Assembly (NCBI GenBank): GCA_964390795.1
Contig: CAYMLQ010000330.1
Span: 1-6,913, forward strand
From: CAYMLQ01 sp964390795
GTDB taxonomy: Bacteria; Verrucomicrobiota; Kiritimatiellia; RFP12; UBA1067
Length of the DNA stretch: 6,913 bases
Direction of reading: 5' to 3'
The notes under the pieces were generated by a model. It was not told where the DNA came from. It worked only from the letters and a program-made list of their open reading frames with translations, and searched no databases. Position numbers and translations under genes: made by a program. This document shows, piece after piece, positions 1 to 6,140 of the stretch. How positions within the stretch are numbered: position 1 is the stretch's first letter; each line of letters starts with the position of its first letter.

Positions 1-1149
1 GTACTGGTCCACGTTGTGGTAGTAGAGCGGAATGTGCCGCACGTCGACCAGCAGGTCTCTGAAATCCGCCGCCGGATGGCTGAACAGGATCTTGCGGCGC
101 AGAGCCTCGAGGGAGCCGGCATAGGCCCGCAGCGCCTCCCTGCCCTTTTTGCGTTCGGCCGCAGCACCTTGCCTGACCGCGTCGATCTCCGCGCGCCACG
201 CGTCGAGCGACACGCCTTCGGCCGTCATGAAGGCGCACAGCGCGTCGAGCTGGGCCACGGCTTCGTCGAGCGCCGCATAGTCTCGCTTGGCCTTGAGCGC
301 ATCAAAGTAAAGTCGCAGCCACTCCGGCTCCGCGCCGTCCTGCTTGGCCGCCGTCGCGTCCGCCAGCCGGCGGGCCAGCTCGGGCTCGTCTCCGCACTCC
401 GCCAGGAGCTTGCCGACCGCCTCGGCGATGAGCGCCGCACCCGGCGTTCTCAGCCACCGCACCAGCTCGAGCGTGCCGCCCTCTGCGGCCATCTGCCACT
501 CGCGGCCGAGATCCCCCACACTCTCATTGTCCATGCTGCCTTTGAGGATCGCCTGCACCTGACTCTTGTCGAAGCCGCCCAGCACGCTGAAGGCCGCGTG
601 GGCGTTCTCCGAGCCGGTGTCGGAGATGCCGGTCTTGGCCTCGAACCTCACGTATTTCTTGTCGAGCGCGTAGCTGAGGTAACTGTCGACATGCGCGAAG
701 AGGCCGAACGCCATGCGCTGCTTGCCGATCGAATAGAACGGGCCGTCACCCTTATTGACGCGCAGCTCGCTCCAGCCCAAGACCACCACCTGCGGCTGCA
801 GGTCGGTGAGGCGCGTGGTCTTGCCAGCCGTATCGGTGAGCACGGGCTCGCCCCAGTAGGTGTGGCCGCCGCCCATCGATCCTTCGACCACGAGGCAGAG
901 GTGCTCAAGACCGGTCACATCCACAGCGACCGCCACCGGCGCATCCCCGCCCTGGCTCTTGGCGCCGCGATGCGGCTTGAACGCCGCGGGTATCCGCGCC
1001 TCATTATCGCTGCACCGCGAAAGCCCCTGCTGAAACGCGGCCCGCACGCCGGTCACCGCCTGAAGCAGCGCGTCCTCAGTCGGATCGGCCCGCAGCGGCA
1101 CTGGCAGGAGCCCGTAAACCGCGGCGAGCGTCAGAAAAAATCCCCTCAT
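1..1149 (-). CDS. Secreted NPCBM-domain protein, N-terminal part (runs off the left edge)
   Basis: The minus strand is open without a stop from an ATG at 1149-1147 to base 1, giving 383 codons with the 3' end outside the window. Residues 1-21 look like a signal peptide: MRG, then a hydrophobic core FFLTLAAVYGLL, then cleavage after LRA. Residues about 73-192 resemble the NPCBM/NEW2 carbohydrate-binding family, with DVTGLEHLCLVVEG, a WGEP strand, LGWSEL, FGLFAHVDSYLSYAL and YVRFEAKTGISDTG. Residues about 195-350 are Glu/Ala/Lys/Arg-rich and probably helical. The last visible residues (ILFSHPAADFRDLL, then RHIPLYYHNVDQY) resemble the entry to the hydrazine-synthase-alpha-like domain that some PVC secreted proteins carry after NPCBM; this second match is tentative. 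A strong Shine-Dalgarno precedes the ATG by 6 bases, which decides the start. The gene is divergent from the PATR gene. Export and glycan binding are inferred from the domain; the enzymatic role, if any, lies outside the window. Confidence 0.85.
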   Translation of the reverse strand, partial: MRGFFLTLAAVYGLLPVPLRADPTEDALLQAVTGVRAAFQQGLSRCSDNEARIPAAFKPHRGAKSQGGDAPVAVAVDVTGLEHLCLVVEGSMGGGHTYWGEPVLTDTAGKTTRLTDLQPQVVVLGWSELRVNKGDGPFYSIGKQRMAFGLFAHVDSYLSYALDKKYVRFEAKTGISDTGSENAHAAFSVLGGFDKSQVQAILKGSMDNESVGDLGREWQMAAEGGTLELVRWLRTPGAALIAEAVGKLLAECGDEPELARRLADATAAKQDGAEPEWLRLYFDALKAKRDYAALDEAVAQLDALCAFMTAEGVSLDAWRAEIDAVRQGAAAERKKGREALRAYAGSLEALRRKILFSHPAADFRDLLVDVRHIPLYYHNVDQY

Positions 1150-1155
1150 GAAAAT

Positions 1156-1161
1156 CCCCCT
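1156..1161 (-). promoter_or_regulatory. Ribosome binding site of the NPCBM gene
   Basis: On the minus strand AGGGGG lies 6 bases before the ATG, an almost ideal Shine-Dalgarno. It overlaps the proximal arm of the inverted repeat at 1158-1223, so it could be masked if the transcript includes both arms. Confidence 0.7.
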
Positions 1162-1223
1162 TGGCAACAGTCCCCATTTATTATTGCCGTTACCTTAGCA
1201 TAACGGCCGGGGACTGCCAAGGG
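1158..1223. repeat. Nested inverted repeat (composite hairpin) in the divergent control region
   Basis: The outer arms are 1158-1175 (CCCTTGGCAACAGTCCCC) and 1209-1223 (GGGGACTGCCAAGGG). They are fully complementary except for a three-base insertion in the left arm. Inside them GCCGTTA (1186-1192) and TAACGGC (1201-1207) form a perfect 7-bp stem with an 8-base loop. The AT-rich stretch 1176-1185 separates the left arms. As RNA read leftwards, the outer stem would pair the Shine-Dalgarno of the NPCBM gene. As DNA, it could be an operator or a dispersed REP/MITE-like element. Confidence 0.75.
1192..1220 (-). promoter_or_regulatory. Possible promoter of the NPCBM gene
   Basis: On the minus strand TTGGCA (1220-1215) is followed after 17 bases by TAAGGT (1197-1192), with TGC directly before it as an extended -10. 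The -35 box is good and the -10 box is poor. If it is used, transcription would start near 1185 and the distal hairpin arm would not be in the mRNA. An upstream start is also possible, so this call is weak. Confidence 0.3.
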
Positions 1224-1257
1224 TGGGAAAACGGGATTGACTCCAATCACTCCCCAC
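1223..1257. promoter_or_regulatory. Imperfect palindrome around the -35 box (candidate operator)
   Basis: GTGGG (1223-1227) mirrors CCCAC (1253-1257), and GATTG (1235-1239) mirrors CAATC (1244-1248) around a 4-base centre ACTC. The arms are of unequal length (7 against 4 bases between the matching blocks), so the symmetry is imperfect. The -35 hexamer TTGACT lies in the centre, where a bound regulator would block RNA polymerase. No known binding motif was recognised. Confidence 0.35.
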
Positions 1258-1266
1258 CGGCATAAT
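1237..1266 (+). promoter_or_regulatory. Sigma70-type promoter of the PATR gene
   Basis: TTGACT (1237-1242) and CATAAT (1261-1266) each match the consensus at five of six positions and are 18 bases apart. Transcription would start near 1273, leaving a leader of about 135 bases before the ATG at 1408. The leader shows no riboswitch or clear fold that I recognise. Confidence 0.55.
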
Positions 1267-1393
1267 GATCGATGTTAAGTTGACCCGAATCATGCCATGC
1301 CCTTTACTTTCAACGGGACACTGGACGGAAGCGAGTGTTTTTCCTCATCTAGTCGAAGACCTCGGAACGCTCATGGATGCGGGTGGCTTCAAC

Positions 1394-1400
1394 GAAAGGG
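1394..1400 (+). promoter_or_regulatory. Ribosome binding site that fixes the PATR protein start
   Basis: GAAAGGG lies 7 bases before the ATG at 1408. The in-frame upstream ATG at 1297 has no such site, and starting there would put 37 polar, arginine-rich residues in front of a normal signal peptide. Confidence 0.65.
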
Positions 1401-1407
1401 ATCGCGT

Positions 1408-4400
1408 ATGAGTCAGTCGAAGGTGACAAAGTTTGTGGTGGCAGGGTTGGCGCTGTGCGTCTGCGCGGCGCAGGCGGCGGAGCGCGTCAAGGCGGACAAC
1501 ACGAACAACCTGAACGTCGGCAGCAGTTGGGTGGGCGGCGCTGTGCCAGGCACCTTCGACATCGCGAGGTGGACCGCGACGGTGACTGGGACGAACGCGG
1601 TGCTGCTGGGCGGCAACATGAGCCTGCAGGGACTGGTGATTGCGAATCCCGGCGGCCCGGTCTCCATCGGCGGTAGCCACACGCTGACGACCGGCTTCGT
1701 GGGCTTCAATATGAGCTCTGCCACGGTCGATCTGACCGTCACGAACCAGAGCGTTGTCCTGCTGGATTACTCGACGCCGCTTTGGACTGTGGCGGCGGGA
1801 CGCACGCTCACGTTTAATCCGACACTGGTTACGCGTGGCGCAGGCGCGGCGCTCGGCCTTGTGGGCGCAGGCACGGTCGCGAGCACGGTGCTAACGAACG
1901 ATTCGATGGGACTTATCGGCCCGTGGGCTTGGTCCGGCGCCGGCACGGCGGCGAAATACGCGACGATGAACAGCGGGAGTGTGACGGGGTACACCGGCAC
2001 TGCAGCCGCGACCGCGGCGAGTGCGATCGACACGACCGGCACGGCGAACTACGATGTCGCGGCCGTCGGCACGCTGCCCGCAGGCGCGTCGTTCAACACC
2101 CTGCGCTACACGGGAGCATCGGGAACCGTCGCTGGCAATTTCGCGGCCCACGGCCTTTTGAACGCGGGCTCGGGCAGCCTGACCTACAGCGGTAACGCAA
2201 CGGTCGGCTCAGGCAAAGAGCTTGTTCTCATCACTCCGGATGGCACTCGGACGCTGACCCTATCGGGCGCAGTTGGAGACGCTGCGGGCGGCGCTTCCAG
2301 CGTGACTGTGACGGGCGGCGGGACAGTAACCCTGACGGGGAACAACACCTACAGCGGACCGACTGTGATTAGCGCGGGTACGCTCTCGATCAGTAAGACG
2401 AACTCGCTGGGTTCAACGGCCGGAAACACCGTCATCTATGTCAACGGCTCTTCCGTCACGGGCGGAGCGCTGCGGGTCACGGGGACGATCACGCTCACCG
2501 AGCCGCTCACTTTCGTCGGCACCGGCGACGGCGGGCCGTGGAATTCGGCGCTGTATGTGCCCGGGGGAGGCGGCACGAACACGCTGGCGGGGCCCATCAC
2601 GATCGCCATGTCGGCCGGCGTGCGGCTGACGGCAACCGGAGCGGGAACCGCGCTCAACATCAACGCTCCGATCACGCGCACGGGATCGGGGAGCACGCTG
2701 ATTCTGGGTGCCGGCGGAAACGGCGGTGTGCTCACCGTGAACAGCCCGATCAACAACAATGGCGGCGGCCTCACCACCCACAACGGCCCCGGGCTCGTCC
2801 GAATCAACGCGGCGGGATGCAACATCGGCACGTTGGCGGTTCAGACCGGGCACCTGGTGCAACTCGGCGTTTCCGACGCCTTCGTGAGTAGCGCAAGCCT
2901 CCAGGTCGGAGGCGCGTACAACACGTCGGGAGACCAGGCGCGGGGCACGTTCGACCTGAACGGGTTCAACCAGACGTTCAACGCGTTCTACGGGGACGGC
3001 GTGGTTGCCGAGCCCGTGACGCTGCGTGTCGTGACCAATTCGGCGGCGACGCTCAGCGTGTTGACGATCGGTAGCGGAGGCTCCGGCGGCACGTTTAACG
3101 GTATCATCGACGGCAACATCGCGCTGGTCAAGAACAGCACGGGCGTACAGACCAACCGCGGCCCGAACCGCTACACGGGCGGGACGACGGTCAACGGCGG
3201 CGTGCTGGTGCTCAGCAATGCGGTGAACCACGGGTCGCTGGTGGTGAACGGCGGCCTGTTCAAGTTCGCGCCTGCGCTCACGGTGAACGGGACGCTTTCC
3301 GGCAGCGGCGGCGTGATCGACACCGCCGCGGCGGGCGTGGTGCTGACGGTGAACCAGACCACGAACACCACCTTCGCGGGTTCGGTGACCAACCAGGGCT
3401 CGCTGGTCAAGGCGGGCAACGGCTCTCTGACGCTTTCCGGCAGCAACACGTATAGCGGCGGCACGACGGTCTCGGCCGGTACGCTCTGCTTCGGCAAGAC
3501 AGCCTCGTTGCCCGCTTCGGGCGCTGTGACGGTTGCGGCTGGCGCCGGTCTCGGCCTCGGTGTGGGCGGCACAGGCGGCTTCACTTTAGCCGACGTGGAC
3601 ACGCTGTGGTCGGGCGCCCTGCCGGGCGTGACGCTGGACGCGTTGTCGCTGGTCGGCATCGACACGTCGGCGGGAGACACCACCTATGCGACGAGCCAAG
3701 CGACGCGCGGTTTGGTCAAGCTTGGCGCGAATACGCTGACGCTGACCGGCGCGAACTCGTACAGCGGCGGAACCTTCGTGCAGGCGGGCGTGTTGGCCAT
3801 TCCGAACACGGGCGCTCTTCCGGGCTGGGATACCGGCGGGCGCTACTGGGTCTCGCGCGACGCCGGTCTCGCCGTCGGCAGCGCGGTCAGCGACACCGAA
3901 CTGGAGGCGATGACGGGCACGGGCAACTTCGCGGACGGCGGCTGCATCGGGTTCGACACGACGGTCAGCAACCGCACCTATACCGGCGTCCTCAGTAACA
4001 CGCTCAACGGCGCGCTAGGCCTCGTGAAGGTTGGCACCAACACGTTGACACTCACCGGCACAAACACGTATGACGGCAACACCGTTGTCAACGGCGGCAT
4101 CCTTGTCATCAAGAACAGCAGCGCGCTGGGGTCGAGCAACGGCTATACGGTGGTCAACCGGGTTGGCGGCACGCCCACGCTCTACACGGACGCCACGGGG
4201 CAGGTCCGGCTGGACGGCAGCGCCGGCAATCTGACGGTCAACGAAAACTTCATTATCAACGGGGACCAGCAGTACGGCTACGGCGGCGCGTTGCGCAGCA
4301 GCACCGGAAATAATGCGATCAACGGCTGGATTGTGCTGGGAGCGACCGGCAGTGGCCGCATCGGCCTCGACGCCGGCAATCTCACCTTGAACGGGCCAAT

Positions 4401-5595
4401 CCTACGCCTGAACGCCGCTGCCAATCCGATGCTGGTGCTGAATGCGTCGGCAGGCTTTCTCATCGTCAGTAACACGGTCAGCATCGGGTCGGGCCTGGTC
4501 AACTTCCACAGCGCCGGAACGATCTGGATGTGCTCGGCGAGCAACACCTGGGGTTCCGCACAGATTCAGTACGGAGGAGTCTTGCGCCTCGGCGCGGACG
4601 AGGCGATGGCGGTCGGCAAGCGGGTCACGATGGGCAACCCGGAGCGGGGCAACGGCAAGCTCGACCTCTACGGCTACAGCCAGACGATCGGCGGTCTGAC
4701 GGAGTACGGCACTGCGGCTTCCAAACCGAACAACATCATCACGAACGGCCGGCCGTCCAGCGTCTCCACGCTGACGGTCAGCCAGACCGCCGGCACAGCC
4801 GACTTCTTCAGCGGACGGCTGCTGGGGGCGCTCGGCCTTGTGAAAGCGGGTGCGGCGAACTCCGTGCTGACGCTGGCTGGCGAGAACACCTTCGCGGGTG
4901 ACACCGGCCTCGCCGGCGGCACGCTGGCCCTCAGCAATCAGTTCGCGCTCGTGAGCAGCACGCTGAACTTCACCAACGGGAGCGGCGCCGTGCGCTTCGG
5001 CGCGGGCCTCACGGCCTTCACGCTCGGCGGACTCGCGGGATCGGTGGGCTTCGGCCTGACCAACACGCAGGGTCAGGCGGTGACGCTGACGGTCGGCAGC
5101 AACAGCGCGAGCACGGTCTACAGCGGCAACCTGTCGGGCGCGGGCGGACTGGCCAAGATCGGCGCGGGAACGCTGACGCTGGCGGGGCAGAACACGTATG
5201 GCGGGGCCACGACCCTGACGACCGGCACGCTCGCGTTGGGAGCCGCCGGAGCGGCGAGCCCGAACTCCACGCTGGTTCTGGCTGGCGGCACGCTTCAGGC
5301 CAACGGCTACAGCGCCGCGTTTGGACCGCTTCAGGTCAGCGGCGGCGGGACGATCGCCCTGGGCGACGGCACAGGCACGCTGTCTTTCGCGAACAGCAGC
5401 GGCCAGGCTTGGACGGGGCTGATTGACATCACTGGGGTCTGGGCGCCGACCTCCTTGCGCGTCGGCACCGGAAGCGGCGGACTGTCAAAAGCGCAAACGC
5501 ACAGCTTCAGTTACAACGGCGATCGCATCTGGGTGCAAGTTGACGCGAACGGCTATCTGTGGAAGATGTCCGGCACGCTGATGCTGATGCAGTGA
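1408..5595 (+). CDS. Large secreted autotransporter-associated beta-strand (PATR) repeat protein
   Basis: This encodes 1395 residues from the ATG at 1408. Residues 1-23 are a signal peptide (basic SQSK, hydrophobic FVVAGLALCVCA, cleavage near AQA). The Cys residues do not form a lipobox, so this is probably signal peptidase I. Residues about 30-125 form an N-terminal module (SSWVGGAVPGTFDIARW) seen at the start of many PVC proteins of this kind. Seven PATR units follow, marked by NTYSG-like cores at N313, N587, N680, N783, N886, N1160 and N1262, usually in the context LVKxGxxTLTLxGxNTYSGGTxVxxGxL. This matches the passenger-associated PATR family (PF12951/TIGR02601). The protein is Gly/Thr/Ser/Asn/Ala-rich and nearly free of Cys, as expected for an extracellular right-handed beta-helix. 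Residues about 1314-1395 (TLSFANSSGQAWTG, then VDANGYLWKM) resemble the cap that often precedes a PEP-CTERM anchor, but the protein stops without anchor or barrel. Its role is unknown; adhesion, an S-layer-like coat or glycan binding are guesses. Confidence 0.9.
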   Translation: MSQSKVTKFVVAGLALCVCAAQAAERVKADNTNNLNVGSSWVGGAVPGTFDIARWTATVTGTNAVLLGGNMSLQGLVIANPGGPVSIGGSHTLTTGFVGFNMSSATVDLTVTNQSVVLLDYSTPLWTVAAGRTLTFNPTLVTRGAGAALGLVGAGTVASTVLTNDSMGLIGPWAWSGAGTAAKYATMNSGSVTGYTGTAAATAASAIDTTGTANYDVAAVGTLPAGASFNTLRYTGASGTVAGNFAAHGLLNAGSGSLTYSGNATVGSGKELVLITPDGTRTLTLSGAVGDAAGGASSVTVTGGGTVTLTGNNTYSGPTVISAGTLSISKTNSLGSTAGNTVIYVNGSSVTGGALRVTGTITLTEPLTFVGTGDGGPWNSALYVPGGGGTNTLAGPITIAMSAGVRLTATGAGTALNINAPITRTGSGSTLILGAGGNGGVLTVNSPINNNGGGLTTHNGPGLVRINAAGCNIGTLAVQTGHLVQLGVSDAFVSSASLQVGGAYNTSGDQARGTFDLNGFNQTFNAFYGDGVVAEPVTLRVVTNSAATLSVLTIGSGGSGGTFNGIIDGNIALVKNSTGVQTNRGPNRYTGGTTVNGGVLVLSNAVNHGSLVVNGGLFKFAPALTVNGTLSGSGGVIDTAAAGVVLTVNQTTNTTFAGSVTNQGSLVKAGNGSLTLSGSNTYSGGTTVSAGTLCFGKTASLPASGAVTVAAGAGLGLGVGGTGGFTLADVDTLWSGALPGVTLDALSLVGIDTSAGDTTYATSQATRGLVKLGANTLTLTGANSYSGGTFVQAGVLAIPNTGALPGWDTGGRYWVSRDAGLAVGSAVSDTELEAMTGTGNFADGGCIGFDTTVSNRTYTGVLSNTLNGALGLVKVGTNTLTLTGTNTYDGNTVVNGGILVIKNSSALGSSNGYTVVNRVGGTPTLYTDATGQVRLDGSAGNLTVNENFIINGDQQYGYGGALRSSTGNNAINGWIVLGATGSGRIGLDAGNLTLNGPILRLNAAANPMLVLNASAGFLIVSNTVSIGSGLVNFHSAGTIWMCSASNTWGSAQIQYGGVLRLGADEAMAVGKRVTMGNPERGNGKLDLYGYSQTIGGLTEYGTAASKPNNIITNGRPSSVSTLTVSQTAGTADFFSGRLLGALGLVKAGAANSVLTLAGENTFAGDTGLAGGTLALSNQFALVSSTLNFTNGSGAVRFGAGLTAFTLGGLAGSVGFGLTNTQGQAVTLTVGSNSASTVYSGNLSGAGGLAKIGAGTLTLAGQNTYGGATTLTTGTLALGAAGAASPNSTLVLAGGTLQANGYSAAFGPLQVSGGGTIALGDGTGTLSFANSSGQAWTGLIDITGVWAPTSLRVGTGSGGLSKAQTHSFSYNGDRIWVQVDANGYLWKMSGTLMLMQ
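2308..3219 (+). repeat. Internal duplication, copy A (residues about 301-604)
   Basis: This block of the PATR protein matches residues about 874-1177 in order and spacing. Paired landmarks are NTYSG at 313 with NTYDG at 886, FDLNGFNQT at 515 with LDLYGYSQT at 1085, LVKN at 573 with LVKAG at 1144, and VLVLSN near 599 with TLALSN near 1172. The offset stays between 570 and 573 residues. Similarity is at protein level; the DNA has diverged. Confidence 0.6.
3403..4020 (+). repeat. Two tandem 103-residue PATR modules (residues 666-871)
   Basis: LVK occurs at residues 666, 769 and 872, and the NT/NS-Y core at 680, 783 and 886, so the period is exactly 103 residues (309 bp). The intervals also resemble each other: GTLCFGKTASLP and VLAIPNTGALP, then AGLGLGV and AGLAVGS, then GIDTSAGDTTY and GFDTTVSNRTY. 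These are tandem module duplications that have diverged. Confidence 0.65.
4027..4938 (+). repeat. Internal duplication, copy B (residues about 874-1177)
   Basis: This is the partner of the block at residues 301-604. Between its flanking PATR cores it keeps the same order of strands, including APITRTGSGSTLILGAG in copy A against GPILRLNAAANPMLVLNAS in copy B, and LVQLGVSDA against VLRLGADEA. Few insertions or deletions are needed. Confidence 0.6.
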
Positions 5596-5619
5596 AGCGG
5601 CGAACAGAAAGCTGACCGG

Positions 5620-5736
5620 CTACCGGCTGATACTCCTCTTGGCGCGGACGATGCTCTCGTCCATGACCTCCAGTTGTCCTTTTCTCAGGGACTGGCGTGC
5701 TCTCATGTTCGCGCTGAGGACACCAATTGGGTGCAT
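5620..5736 (-). CDS. Possible 38-residue open frame, doubtful
   Basis: An ATG at 5736-5734 reads MHPIGVLSANMRARQSLRKG and then QLEVMDESIVRAKRSISR before a TAG. The composition is protein-like (basic, helical), and it could be a tiny protein or the tail of a decayed gene. The frame extends about 12 codons upstream of the ATG before a stop. There is no clear Shine-Dalgarno and I recognise no family. The plus strand is also open across the same bases. Confidence 0.15.
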   Translation of the reverse strand: MHPIGVLSANMRARQSLRKGQLEVMDESIVRAKRSISR

Positions 5737-5751
5737 GTCAGACCGCGTCGC

Positions 5752-5860
5752 CACACTTGATCTCACTCTTAGTCAGTTACGCTTAGTCAGTTCGCTTAGT
5801 CGGTAACTACCTGTTGAGCAATGACTAAGCAGTTGGACTAAGCGTATCCGACGAAGTGTG
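5752..5860. repeat. Inverted array of GCTTAGTC / GACTAAGC units
   Basis: The left half has three direct units CTTAGTC starting at 5768, 5782 and 5795 (steps of 14 and 13). The right half has two inverted units GACTAAG starting at 5823 and 5836 (step 13). The arms 5780-5801 and 5823-5844 pair at 9 + 8 positions around a 5-base mismatched spacer, with a 21-base centre. CACACTT (5752-5758) and AAGTGTG (5854-5860) add an outer inverted pair; the unequal distance equals the extra unit on the left. It is AT-richer than its surroundings. Confidence 0.75.
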
Positions 5861-5885
5861 GGGCTAAGTGTATGCGACGAAGTGT
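5838..5885. repeat. Tandem direct repeat, period 26 bp
   Basis: Bases 5838-5859 and 5864-5885 are identical at 20 of 22 positions. Each unit starts CTAAG and ends CGACGAAGTGT; the differences are C/T at position 6 and C/G at position 11. A 4-base linker (GGGG) joins them. The first unit overlaps the right arm of the inverted array. Confidence 0.8.
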
Positions 5886-5901
5886 TTTGCTGTCCTGATC
5901 C

Positions 5902-5920
5902 AACTGCTCCAGTTTTGTTT
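5902..5920 (+). terminator. Weak candidate terminator for the PATR transcript
   Basis: AACTG (5902-5906) and CAGTT (5910-5914) form a 5-bp stem with a 3-base loop, followed by TTGTTT. The stem is short and AT-rich and lies about 300 bases after the stop codon. Nothing nearer to the gene looks like an intrinsic terminator. Confidence 0.2.
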
Positions 5921-5938
5921 AACGTGGTGCCGTTTCGA

Positions 5939-6019
5939 GTAGGGACGCCTCCCCGCAGGCGTCCGCAGGGAAACGGTGCGCCCGGGGACCGGCGGCGGGT
6001 TACGGGGACCCCGTCCTAC
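5939..6019. repeat. GC-rich palindromic intergenic element, REP/MITE-like
   Basis: The element of about 81 bp is bounded by GTAGGGAC (5939-5946) and GTCCTAC (6013-6019), which are imperfect inverted copies. Inside, GGACGCCT (5943-5950) and AGGCGTCC (5957-5964) form a perfect 8-bp stem with a 6-base loop, and CGGGGACCCCG (6003-6013) is a short palindrome. GGGGACC also occurs twice (5984-5990 and 6004-6010). It does not look coding. Its build suggests a dispersed element, but only one copy is visible. Confidence 0.5.
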
Positions 6020-6124
6020 CGACGCCACGATGCGCCTTTGGATCGCAACGCACTTTCGGAACTTCTTGCGCCTCGCGGGCGGCGACTATGATGCCGTCAG
6101 CCGCTTCTTACGGGTAGCGGTCTC

Positions 6125-6140
6125 GATGCCGTGAGCGGCA

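Larger units (their letters stand above)
5596..6140. other. Convergent intergenic region rich in repeats, no convincing gene
   Basis: These 545 bases lie between the ends of the PATR gene and gyrB. Both strands hold only short open frames without good ribosome binding sites. Bases 5596-5744 show little structure apart from a short direct repeat ACCGGCT at 5615-5628 and the small palindrome CCAATTGG near 5723. Bases 5745-6020 contain two distinct repeat elements, and 6090-6142 carries hairpins next to the gyrB stop. No tRNA or transposase gene was seen. Confidence 0.7.

Noticed and set aside
16..1203. Plus-strand open frame of 395 codons
   Set aside because: It is the exact antisense register of the NPCBM gene, has an Arg/His/Leu-rich translation, no domain or signal peptide, and runs into the hairpin region. 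The minus strand explains the coding signal.
1280..1308. Second promoter TTGACC with TTTACT 17 bases later
   Set aside because: The -10 box is poor and the promoter at 1237-1266 fits the consensus much better.
1297..1407. Upstream in-frame ATG that would lengthen the PATR protein by 37 residues
   Set aside because: There is no Shine-Dalgarno, the added residues are polar and would bury the signal peptide, and the ATG at 1408 has a good ribosome binding site.
2413..3231. Minus-strand open frame of 272 codons inside the PATR gene
   Set aside because: Low-complexity Arg/Ala/Val-rich antisense product of GC-rich repeats, with no ribosome binding site or recognisable domain.
5752..5885. CRISPR array or integron attC site
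   Set aside because: The units are 13-14 and 26 bp with no spacers of regular length between identical repeats, and the attC core GTTRRRY/RYYYAAC arrangement is not present.
5858..6091. Plus-strand open frame of 77 codons
   Set aside because: It runs through both the 26-bp tandem repeat and the GC-rich palindromic element; the translation is Pro/Arg-rich and has no family resemblance or ribosome binding site.
6030..6134. Plus-strand 34-residue open frame (MRLWIATHFRNFLRL and onward)
   Set aside because: Looks mildly protein-like but lacks a ribosome binding site, overlaps the gyrB 3' hairpins and is too short to judge without homologues.
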